DNA from: CAYFSC01 sp964345695
Lineage (GTDB): Bacteria > Bacteroidota > Rhodothermia > Rhodothermales > Salinibacteraceae
NCBI GenBank assembly: GCA_964345695.1
Contig: CAYFSC010000161.1
Coordinates: 1-6,859, forward strand
Length of the DNA stretch: 6,859 nt
Direction of reading: 5' to 3'
The position numbers were made by a program, and so were the translations under genes. The notes under the pieces were generated by a model, which saw only the letters and a program-made list of their open reading frames with translations, was not told the DNA's origin and did no database searches. Positions 1-5,291 of the stretch are shown in pieces; position 1 is the first letter of the stretch, and each line of letters begins with the position of its first letter.

Positions 1-390
1 CTCGTCACCGACTTCTTCAAAGGCCTCATCAGCCGCAACCGCCCACGCCCGGGCGTCGAGACCAACGATGCCGCGTTTGGCAAGTTTTCGATGAGCCACA
101 GCGAGCTCTCGATGCCGTCGGGCCATACCGCGCGGGCCTTCGCGCTGGCGTCCGTGCTCTCGCACAGCTACGACCGGTGGTACGTGCAGATTCCGTCGTA
201 CGCGCTCGCGACATCGGTGGGACTTCAGCGCGTCGAAAGCGGGAACCACTGGCTCTCGGACGTAGTCGTGGGCGGAGCGCTCGGCTACTTCGTCGGCCGC
301 ATGGTCACCGAGGGCGGCTATCAGCAGGACGGCGTTTCCTATCATCCCATCCTTTCCCCCGACCGGGTCGGGCTGACCATCAACTTCTGA
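1..390 (+). CDS. PAP2-family phosphatase, C-terminal part (5' end off window)
   Basis: The frame is open from base 1 to a TGA at 388-390, giving 129 visible residues; the N-terminus lies outside the window. All three signatures of the PAP2 (type 2 phosphatidic acid phosphatase) superfamily are in order: K-x6-RP at visible residues 7-15, PSGH at 39-42, and QR-x5-H-x3-D at 76-87. His42 and His83 should be the catalytic pair, His83 forming the phospho-enzyme and Asp87 assisting. The usual Ser before the third-motif Arg is Gln here. A hydrophobic stretch between motifs two and three and a Gly-rich stretch after Asp87 fit membrane helices. Family members dephosphorylate lipid phosphates such as phosphatidate or undecaprenyl pyrophosphate at the membrane; the substrate cannot be told. 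The tail after the last helix ends in RVGLTINF, which resembles a beta-strand with a terminal Phe. The gene converges on queD with 47 bases between stops. Confidence 0.9.
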   Translation, partial: LVTDFFKGLISRNRPRPGVETNDAAFGKFSMSHSELSMPSGHTARAFALASVLSHSYDRWYVQIPSYALATSVGLQRVESGNHWLSDVVVGGALGYFVGRMVTEGGYQQDGVSYHPILSPDRVGLTINF

Positions 391-405
391 CCCCGATCCT
401 TCACG

Positions 406-424
406 ACGCACGGGCGCTGCGTGC
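406..424. terminator. Weak hairpin between convergent genes
   Basis: Between the stops of the PAP2 gene (390) and queD (438) two overlapping 5-bp inverted repeats occur: ACGCA (406-410) with TGCGT (418-422), and GCACG (408-412) with CGTGC (420-424), each with a 7-base loop. The position fits a shared bidirectional terminator. Neither strand has a following T-run, so an intrinsic terminator is only a possibility. Confidence 0.22.
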
Positions 425-437
425 CAGGGGGGCGCAT

Positions 438-926
438 CTACGCGGCCCCGTCTCCGGCCGCATCGACCGCGCTGCGCACGTCGGGCGCCTCGGCGAAGGC
501 GGACAGAGGCTTCTCAATCTCTGCGTAGCACGTCTCAGTTTCCCAGATGCGGACGCGCAGCGTAGTGACCCCCTCCGCGGTCAGCACGTCGTGCCCGCGC
601 GTGCCCAGAAACCGCGCGACGTGGGTGCACAGGTTCTCGGCTGTGGAGTCGAACGGCAGTTCGTACGTCTTGGCGTCGAGCGCGGCCGCAGCCTCCTTCA
701 ACGCGCTATCGTCGGCGGCGACGAGCGTGGCGTGATCCATCTTATCGACGAGCGGCTTCAGGAGGCGCTTCACGTGCTTGAAGTCGATGAGCATGCCGCG
801 GCCGTCCGGCTCGCCCTCCAGTTCAACCATCATCCGGTAGGAGTGGCCGTGCAGGTGGCGGCACGAGCCGTCGTGCCACGGCAGCCGATGGGCGGCCTCC
901 CAGCGAAATCGTTTGGCAACCTTCAT
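438..926 (-). CDS. queD: 6-carboxy-tetrahydropterin synthase / PTPS family protein (QueD-like)
   Basis: The 162-residue product has the T-fold signatures of the 6-pyruvoyl-tetrahydropterin synthase/QueD family. His13 (in AAHRL), His26 and His28 (in C-x3-HGH, residues 22-28) are the expected zinc ligands, and Cys22 the catalytic thiol. Asp64-His65 is the expected catalytic Asp/His pair, STAENL at 94-99 matches the family PT(S/A)EN motif, and the WETETC segment (128-133) supplies the pterin-binding Glu. The C-x3-HGH spacing favours QueD, which converts dihydroneopterin triphosphate to 6-carboxytetrahydropterin for queuosine and other deazapurines, but a biopterin role is not excluded. It is longer than the roughly 120-residue E. 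coli enzyme because of an insertion between 66 and 93 and an Ala/Asp-rich tail. I chose the ATG at 924-926 because it starts just before the conserved first strand; an in-frame TTG at 936-938 would add four residues. No Shine-Dalgarno is visible. It lies 114 bases downstream of ilvE, and no other queuosine gene is in view. Confidence 0.87.
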   Translation of the reverse strand: MKVAKRFRWEAAHRLPWHDGSCRHLHGHSYRMMVELEGEPDGRGMLIDFKHVKRLLKPLVDKMDHATLVAADDSALKEAAAALDAKTYELPFDSTAENLCTHVARFLGTRGHDVLTAEGVTTLRVRIWETETCYAEIEKPLSAFAEAPDVRSAVDAAGDGAA

Positions 927-963
927 GGAGAATCGCAAGGCGGATGAGACGGGAGAACGCGGA

Positions 964-996
964 AGCGCCTCCCCGGAGGCCGTCTGGGGAAGCGCT
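964..996 (-). repeat. Nested inverted repeats between ilvE and queD
   Basis: The ilvE-queD gap contains a palindromic stretch, GCCTCC (967-972) and GGAGGC (975-980), able to form a 5-bp stem with a 4-base loop. It lies inside a wider inverted repeat, AGCGC (964-968) with GCGCT (992-996). The octamer GGAAGCGC is also repeated directly at 961-968 and 988-995. On the transcribed strand this sits about 45-75 bases after the ilvE stop with no T-run, so it could be a weak terminator, a processing site or a 3'-end stabilising hairpin. Confidence 0.35.
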
Positions 997-1040
997 CGCA
1001 GGGATCCAAAACGGAAGACGCGGGGACGTTCAAAGGTGCG

Positions 1041-1976
1041 CTATGCCGCAGCGGGCTCCGGCGCCGACACGTCAACAAACGTGAGCCAGTCGTGCGGGTC
1101 GTTGCCCGCGTGGACGACGTCGAAGAACGCCTCCTGCAACTCCTTGGTCACCGGGCCGCGGCTGCCGTCTCCGATGGTGTAGTCGTCCACCGTGCGGATG
1201 GGAGTCACCTCAGCAGCGGTGCCCGTAAAGAAGAGCTCGTCGGCGATGTAGAGCACTTCCCGCGGAAGGCGCTTCTCGACGACCTCGTAGCCGCGCTTGC
1301 GGGCGAGCGTGATGATGGCGTCGCGCGTGATGCCCGGCAGAATGGAGAGGCCGGTGGGCGCCGTGTAGAGAGTATCGTCGCGCACCACGAAGAGGTTTTC
1401 GCCGCTGCCCTCGGCCAGATAGCCGTCCGAGCTCAGCATGATGCCCTCAATCTTGTCGTTCTTCACAGCGTTCATCTTGACCAGCGAGGCATTCAGGTAG
1501 TTGCCGCCGGCCTTGGCCAGGGCCGGGTGCGTGTTCGGCGCCATCCGATTCCAGTTGGCCACCTCCACGTCGACCCCTTCTTCGAGCGCCTCTTCACCGA
1601 GGTACGTGCCCCATTCCCAGACGGCGATAAACGTTTCAACCTTGTTCTGCAGCGGATTGACCCCCATCGGCCCTTCGCCGCGGAAGACGACCGGGCGAAT
1701 GTAGCACTCGGGCAGGCCACTGCGCTCGATTGTATCGACCACGGCTGCGTTCAGCTCGTCCCGGCTGTACGGGATGTCCATGCGGTAAATCTGGGCCGAG
1801 TCGTCCAGGCGGCGCATGTGCTCGTCGAGGCGGAAGACGGCCGACCCTTGCTCCGTCTCGTAGCAGCGGATGCCTTCGAAGACGGAGGATCCGTAGTGGA
1901 TGACGTGCGAAAGGACGTGGACCTGCGCGTCGTCGTAGTCAACGAACGCTCCGTTGTACCAGATATCGGGCTTCAT
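1041..1976 (-). CDS. ilvE: Branched-chain amino acid aminotransferase
   Basis: This is a full-length class IV (fold type IV) aminotransferase of 311 residues, close to the usual length for IlvE. It catalyses the reversible PLP-dependent transfer of an amino group between Leu, Ile or Val and 2-oxoglutarate, the last step of their synthesis, in the cytoplasm. Visible motifs are the HYGSSVFEGIR N-terminal segment (27-37), the PLP Schiff-base lysine Lys155 in AKAGGNY (154-160), EGSGEN (189-194) whose Glu193 should contact the PLP ring nitrogen, PGITRD (214-219) for phosphate binding, and GTAAEVTPI (252-260). I chose the ATG at 1974-1976 because the protein then begins MKPDIWYNG, as family members do; the frame stays open upstream to 2042 but that part has no family resemblance. 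No Shine-Dalgarno precedes it. It lies 75 bases downstream of the glycosyltransferase and may be co-transcribed with it. D-amino acid transaminase or aminodeoxychorismate lyase are less likely given the motif set. Confidence 0.95.
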   Translation of the reverse strand: MKPDIWYNGAFVDYDDAQVHVLSHVIHYGSSVFEGIRCYETEQGSAVFRLDEHMRRLDDSAQIYRMDIPYSRDELNAAVVDTIERSGLPECYIRPVVFRGEGPMGVNPLQNKVETFIAVWEWGTYLGEEALEEGVDVEVANWNRMAPNTHPALAKAGGNYLNASLVKMNAVKNDKIEGIMLSSDGYLAEGSGENLFVVRDDTLYTAPTGLSILPGITRDAIITLARKRGYEVVEKRLPREVLYIADELFFTGTAAEVTPIRTVDDYTIGDGSRGPVTKELQEAFFDVVHAGNDPHDWLTFVDVSAPEPAAA

Positions 1977-2011
1977 GGCGAGGAGGCGGACGGGGGTGAA
2001 TGGAGTATGAA

Positions 2012-2022
2012 CACGGGCCGTG
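2012..2022. repeat. 11-bp palindrome upstream of ilvE
   Basis: CACGG (2012-2016) and CCGTG (2018-2022) form a perfect inverted repeat around G2017, in the 75-base gap between the glycosyltransferase stop and the ilvE start, about 36 bases upstream of the ilvE ATG. It could be a small operator half-site pair or chance in GC-rich DNA. On the ilvE strand a CATACT hexamer (1-2 mismatches from a -10 box) follows it without a good -35 partner. Confidence 0.22.
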
Positions 2023-2051
2023 CAAACCCGATCTGCGGCCAAAAGTTCAAG

Positions 2052-2807
2052 TTATGTCCCGATTTTGGGCGCCCTTTCACGGTGCTCGCGGAGGCGCTGT
2101 CGCAGGCGGGGCATCCGCTGTTGGCGGGTCCAAGCCATGCGTCCGATGGTCCACAGGATCTTGGCCGACGCGCGCACCGTGCCGCTGATGGTGCCGGTAA
2201 TCTTCGAGACGCCCACCCGCCGTCGGTACGACACGGGAACTTCTTGGATGCGGAGGCCGGCCTCGGCGGCTTTGATCTGCATCTCGATCGTCCAGCCGAA
2301 CGTCTGGTCCTGCATGTCCAGCGCCAGCAGGTCGCGGAACCGAATCGCACGGAAAGGCCCCAGATCGGTGTACTCGACGCCCCAGATCCACCGCATGAGT
2401 GTACAGGCCAGCCGGTTTCCCACCTGCGCCTGCGGAAGCATGGCGCCCGGCTCTGTCTCCCCCCGGATGCGCGACCCCACGACAAAGTCGGCCCGGTCCG
2501 CGCGGATGGGTTCGACGAGGGCCGTCATCTCTTCCGGGTGATCGCTGTAATCCCCATCGAGAAAGACAAGCACGTCGGGCTGCTGGGCGTGGGCATACGC
2601 GATGCCCCGCAGACAGGCAAAGCCGTAGCCCTGGCGCGGCTCGGAAATGACGGTCGCTCCGGCGGCCCGGGCATTGTCCTCGGTTTCGTCTGTCGACGCG
2701 TTGTTGACGACCACGACCTCGTCAACGAGTGGATCGGGGATATCGGCAATAACCTGCGCGATGGCCCGGGCTTCGTTGAACGCGGGAATGACAACGAGAA
2801 CAGACAC
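2052..2807 (-). CDS. Family 2 glycosyltransferase, soluble, dolichol-phosphate-sugar synthase-like
   Basis: This is a GT-A fold glycosyltransferase of GT2, 251 residues from the GTG at 2805-2807. The N-terminal nucleotide-binding strand reads VLVVIPAFNEA (3-13), followed by VVVVNNASTD (31-40), the EPRQGYGFA segment (56-64), and the metal-binding DGD (84-86) in FLDGDYSDHP. C-terminal blocks TDLGPFRAIR (147-156), GWTIEMQ (171-177) and RRRVGVSKITGT (195-206) match the group of GT2 proteins resembling dolichol- or polyprenyl-phosphate glucose/mannose synthases. They transfer a sugar from a nucleotide donor, probably to a polyprenyl phosphate on the inner face of the membrane. No transmembrane helices follow, so it is a one-domain, peripheral form. 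Donor and acceptor cannot be read from sequence. An in-frame TTG at 2853-2855 would add a Pro/Thr-rich 16 residues; I prefer the GTG because family proteins begin just before the first strand. No Shine-Dalgarno supports either start. The GNAT gene lies 95 bases upstream. Confidence 0.88.
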   Translation of the reverse strand: MSVLVVIPAFNEARAIAQVIADIPDPLVDEVVVVNNASTDETEDNARAAGATVISEPRQGYGFACLRGIAYAHAQQPDVLVFLDGDYSDHPEEMTALVEPIRADRADFVVGSRIRGETEPGAMLPQAQVGNRLACTLMRWIWGVEYTDLGPFRAIRFRDLLALDMQDQTFGWTIEMQIKAAEAGLRIQEVPVSYRRRVGVSKITGTISGTVRASAKILWTIGRMAWTRQQRMPRLRQRLREHRERAPKIGT

Positions 2808-2902
2808 AGGATCGGGGGTAGGGGTCAGGAGGACAGTGGGATCCGCTCCGGTCAAGACCCGTCGGGGCTGGGGACGCTCGGTGTCGCAGTTCGCCCTCCG
2901 AG

Positions 2903-3406
2903 TTACACGTGCTCCCGCGGATTGGCCTCCGCCACCTCTTCGATGGCGTCCTCATCGAGGCGCATGGGGATCCATTCGTCCAGCGGCTCGGCCCCGAAGC
3001 GGTCGTAGAAATCAATCGCCTCGGTATTCCAGTCGAGTACGGCCCAGTCGAGCCGACGGCAGCCGCGCTTGTGGGCGATTTGCGCGACCCGCTGCAGCAG
3101 GGCAAATCCGATGCCTTCGCCGCGGTAGGTGGGACGCACAAACAAATCTTCCAGGTAAAGCCCGAAGTTGGTCAGGAACGTCGAGTAGTTATGGAAGAAG
3201 AGCGCAAACCCGACGGCCTCCCCCTCGGGGGTTTCGGCGAGCAGGGCCTCGCACCGCGGATGGGCCTGCGACCCGAGTTGGCGGCGGAGGTGGTCGGCGC
3301 TCGGCTCCGCCTCATCGAGCAACTGCTCGTAGGCCGCAAGCTCTAGAATAAGCGAGACGAGCGTGTCGGCGTCCGACGGTTCGGCGGGACGAATGGAAAC
3401 GTTCAT
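2903..3406 (-). CDS. GNAT N-acetyltransferase, spermidine/thialysine acetyltransferase-like
   Basis: This 167-residue protein has the GNAT fold. The acetyl-CoA pyrophosphate loop is RGEGIG (95-100), after the beta-4 strand YLEDLFV (84-90), and the C-terminal WNTEAIDFYDRFGAE segment (126-140) carries Tyr134, the likely general acid. YLED(L/F)FV, YRGxGIG and WN-x3-I-x-FY in this spacing resemble eukaryotic-type diamine acetyltransferases (SSAT and its thialysine-acetylating relative) more than RimI or aminoglycoside enzymes. The likely reaction is acetyl transfer from acetyl-CoA to a primary amine such as a polyamine or amino-acid side chain in the cytoplasm, but the substrate is inferred from family resemblance only. 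The ATG at 3404-3406 starts a typical MNVSIRPAEPSD first strand. A TACAAT hexamer lies 20 bases upstream. The gene is followed after 95 bases by the glycosyltransferase and appears to head the downstream four-gene group. Confidence 0.88.
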   Translation of the reverse strand: MNVSIRPAEPSDADTLVSLILELAAYEQLLDEAEPSADHLRRQLGSQAHPRCEALLAETPEGEAVGFALFFHNYSTFLTNFGLYLEDLFVRPTYRGEGIGFALLQRVAQIAHKRGCRRLDWAVLDWNTEAIDFYDRFGAEPLDEWIPMRLDEDAIEEVAEANPREHV

Positions 3407-3426
3407 CGTTTGCGAAGCGACCGGGA

Positions 3427-3453
3427 ATTGTAGATTTCAGGCTCAGAGGTCAG
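3427..3453 (-). promoter_or_regulatory. Possible promoter for the GNAT-glycosyltransferase-ilvE-queD group
   Basis: On the minus strand, TACAAT (plus-strand 3427-3432) differs at one base from the sigma-70 -10 consensus. CTGACC (3448-3453) is a fair -35 match with a short 15-base spacer. The -10 end is 20 bases from the GNAT ATG, so the leader would be very short, in keeping with the lack of a Shine-Dalgarno. The Bacteroidetes TTTG/TAnnTTTG pattern is not seen here. Confidence 0.3.
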
Positions 3454-3512
3454 CCGCAGAAGGCCTCGGCAGGCTTCCTTCTTCAGAGGGTTGACCCGCC
3501 GGAAGCTGCGGC
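3453..3512 (-). terminator. Interrupted hairpin downstream of the AAA+ gene
   Basis: On plus coordinates, the 12-base arm 3501-3512 (GGAAGCTGCGGC) is complementary in two pieces: CTTCC at 3474-3478 and GCCGCAG at 3453-3459. The transcript would form a 5-bp inner and a 7-bp outer stem joined by a 14-base one-sided bulge. A GGG/CCC mini-stem (3488-3490, 3495-3497) lies in the apical loop. It begins 14 bases after the ATPase stop codon, where a terminator or mRNA 3'-end structure would be, but has no T-run. Its outer arm touches the -35-like element of the next gene. Confidence 0.33.
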
Positions 3513-3526
3513 CCGGAATTCGACAG

Positions 3527-5056
3527 TCAGTACCGGTCCCACTCGTCGCCGTCCTCGAAGTCGTCCTCGTCAAACCCGCCGTCTCCGAACGAGGACAGCA
3601 TCGAGCCCATGATGTCGTTGTACGTCTGCTCGCCGTCGTCGATTTCCTTGCCAACGAGAGAGTTCTGGTGCAGGGCTTCGAGGACGAGTTCCATCATGGA
3701 CGCGGTGGCGCCGGGGTCGCCGGGCGTCACGTGCGTGTCGACGACCGACTTCAGCCCCTCGACGCGGTCGAGTTCCTTGGCATACTCGGAAAAGGAAAGC
3801 TCCTGGTCCAGATCCACGGCGCGGCCTTGCGCGAACCAGTTGAGGATCTCCGAATACTCGGCCCGCCCTTCCTCCTTGTCGTTCGGGTCGGGAAAGTAGT
3901 GCGTGAAGATGGAGCGGATGGCGCGTCCAATCAGCGTGAGGGCGACGTTCTTGGCCCCCTCCTGCTCGCCCTCATAGACGAGCTCGACCTTGCCGGTGAT
4001 GGCCGGCTCGATGTGCATCAAGTCGCTGACGCGGACGGTCGTTTCCGTCTCTCCGTTGAGCAGGGCTCGTCGTTCCGCTGCCGAGATCAGGTCTTCGAGC
4101 GCCGCCCGCGTGACCCGCACGGACACGCCCGACGTCTGGTCGATGTACTCGCTGTCGCGTGCCTCGAAGGCGACCTGCTCGATGATTTCTCGGAAGACGT
4201 GCGGGATGTGCACTTCCACCTCGGTGTCCTCCCCATCGCTTCGGTCCTGCCAAGCTTCCAGCTCGGTAATCTCGATCCCAAGATCGATGGTCTTCGGGTA
4301 GTGCGTGATAATCTGGCTGTCGATCCGGTCTTTGAGTGGCGTGATCAGGTTGCCTCGGCTCGTGTAGTCTTCCGGATTGGCGGAGAAGACCATCATCACG
4401 TCCAGCGGAAAGCGGATGTTAAAGCCGCGGATCTGAATGTCTTGCTCCTCCATGATATTGAGCAGGCCGACCTGGATGCGCGGCTGGAGGTCCGGCAGCT
4501 CGTTGATTGCGAAGATGCCGCGGTTGGTGCGCGGAATGATGCCGAAGTGAATCACCTCTTCGTCGGCGTAGGTGAGGCGCTGGTTGGCCGCCTTGATGGG
4601 ATCGATGTCGCCGATGAGGTCGGCAATGGTGGTGTCGGGGGTGGCCAGCTTCTCGCCATAGCGGTCCGACCGGTGCATCCATTCGATGGGGGTCTCGTCC
4701 CCATGCTCCTCGACGATCTCCCGTCCCTGTTTGGTCTGCGGGTTGAAGGGGTTCTCGTTAAGCGGCGTGCCCTCAATAATGGGAACGTGCTCGTCGAGCA
4801 GCGACGGAAGCATGCGAATGATGCGGCTCTTGGCCTGTCCGCGCAGTCCGAGCAGGATAATGTCGTGCTTCGCGAGGATGGCATTCTGCAGTTGCGGAAT
4901 AACCGTTCGGTCGTAGCCAACGATGCCGGGAAAAATATCCTCCCCCGCCCGCAGTTTGCGCATCAGGTTGCTGCGCATCTCCTGCTTGACGGAGCGGATG
5001 TTGTAGCCGGAATCTCTGAGGGCGCCAAGGGTCGTGAGGTCAGTCGGAGCAGCCAT
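3527..5056 (-). CDS. MoxR/magnesium-chelatase-I-like AAA+ ATPase
   Basis: The 509-residue product has one AAA+ module of the MoxR / magnesium chelatase subunit I clade (helix-2-insert type). FPGIVG (42-47) opens the domain. Walker A is GLRGQAKS (70-77), with Ala before the Lys as in MoxR and RavA. Walker B is IFAINE (181-186), where Asn185 replaces the usual Asp and Glu186 remains as catalytic base. Sensor 1 is SAN (225-227), the arginine finger is probably Arg244 in TPLKDR, and a sensor-2-like helix follows SVRVTRAA (312-319). The 185-residue C-terminal region matches nothing I can name and ends in an acidic-aromatic tail (491-509). Relatives are chaperone-like ATPases that usually act with a VWA-domain partner; no chlorophyll or cobalamin gene is nearby, so a metal chelatase role is not supported. 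I chose the ATG at 5054-5056; an in-frame GTG at 5108-5110 would add 18 Arg-rich residues. It is divergent from the outer-membrane protein gene. Confidence 0.9.
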   Translation of the reverse strand: MAAPTDLTTLGALRDSGYNIRSVKQEMRSNLMRKLRAGEDIFPGIVGYDRTVIPQLQNAILAKHDIILLGLRGQAKSRIIRMLPSLLDEHVPIIEGTPLNENPFNPQTKQGREIVEEHGDETPIEWMHRSDRYGEKLATPDTTIADLIGDIDPIKAANQRLTYADEEVIHFGIIPRTNRGIFAINELPDLQPRIQVGLLNIMEEQDIQIRGFNIRFPLDVMMVFSANPEDYTSRGNLITPLKDRIDSQIITHYPKTIDLGIEITELEAWQDRSDGEDTEVEVHIPHVFREIIEQVAFEARDSEYIDQTSGVSVRVTRAALEDLISAAERRALLNGETETTVRVSDLMHIEPAITGKVELVYEGEQEGAKNVALTLIGRAIRSIFTHYFPDPNDKEEGRAEYSEILNWFAQGRAVDLDQELSFSEYAKELDRVEGLKSVVDTHVTPGDPGATASMMELVLEALHQNSLVGKEIDDGEQTYNDIMGSMLSSFGDGGFDEDDFEDGDEWDRY

Positions 5057-5156
5057 GCGGGGGACATCGGTCGTGAGAGAGCAAGCGCGGCGGCGGTCGC
5101 CTTGTGCCACTGCGGCGGTGCGTGATCAGCGCGAAATGGCACGCGAGCCTGAACCC

Positions 5157-5178
5157 GCTGTTCCCCTCGCGGGGCAGC
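5157..5178. repeat. Hairpin in the divergent intergenic region
   Basis: GCTG (5157-5160) and CAGC (5175-5178) flank CCCC (5163-5166) and GGGG (5171-5174), with a TCGC loop and a two-base TT bulge on one side, giving 8 paired bases. It lies about 100 bases upstream of the ATPase start and 113 bases upstream of the barrel-protein start, a position where an operator or leader structure could sit. The rest of 5057-5291 shows no gene. Confidence 0.28.
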
Positions 5179-5203
5179 CCGTCTGGAACGGTATCGCCAC
5201 ATC

Positions 5204-5236
5204 TTTGCCCCCTCCGGGCCTCTCTTCATAGATCGT
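5204..5236 (+). promoter_or_regulatory. Possible promoter for the outer-membrane protein gene
   Basis: TTTG (5204-5207), 21 bases, then TAGATCGT (5229-5236) is laid out like the Bacteroidetes -33 TTTG / -7 TAnnTTTG promoter, but the -7 element matches only partly (TAnnT and the second-last base differ). The distance to the ATG at 5292 would give a leader of about 50 bases. Treat as a weak candidate. Confidence 0.22.
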
Positions 5237-5274
5237 TGGTCAAGTAAGAGAATCCCGTACCTACCGGATTCATT

Positions 5275-5280
5275 GGAGGA
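5275..5280 (+). promoter_or_regulatory. Shine-Dalgarno of the outer-membrane protein gene
   Basis: GGAGGA lies 11 bases before the ATG at 5292. The spacing is a little long, but it is the only strong Shine-Dalgarno at any start in the window. It decides for the 5292 start over the in-frame ATG at 5322, which has none. Confidence 0.5.
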
Positions 5281-5291
5281 CTTCTGTTCTG

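Noticed and set aside
177..947. A 256-codon plus-strand frame spanning the PAP2 end and the queD region
   Set aside because: It overlaps two genes with clear catalytic motifs and reads as Arg/Gly/Ala-rich low-information sequence.
1977..2042. A 22-residue N-terminal extension of IlvE
   Set aside because: The extension has no family resemblance, while the ATG at 1974-1976 gives the standard IlvE N-terminus.
1092..3008. A 638-codon open plus-strand frame antisense to ilvE, the glycosyltransferase and the GNAT gene
   Set aside because: It runs through three recognisable genes and the gaps between them, has no domain signature, and such open antisense frames are expected in GC-rich coding DNA.
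438..3406. A defence or biosynthetic gene cluster formed by queD, ilvE, the glycosyltransferase and the GNAT gene
   Set aside because: QueD-like proteins occur in deazapurine DNA-modification systems, but no transglycosylase, queC/queE homologue, nuclease or helicase is here, and the other genes look like ordinary metabolism.
3527..5056. A true magnesium or cobalt chelatase subunit for chlorophyll or cobalamin synthesis
   Set aside because: No subunit D/H or pigment or cobalamin gene is nearby, and the Walker B and C-terminal region differ from BchI.
3491..5125. A 544-codon open plus-strand frame antisense to the AAA+ ATPase
   Set aside because: Its translation is Arg/Val/Leu/Asp-rich with no motif, and mirrors the codon pattern of the well-supported minus-strand ATPase.
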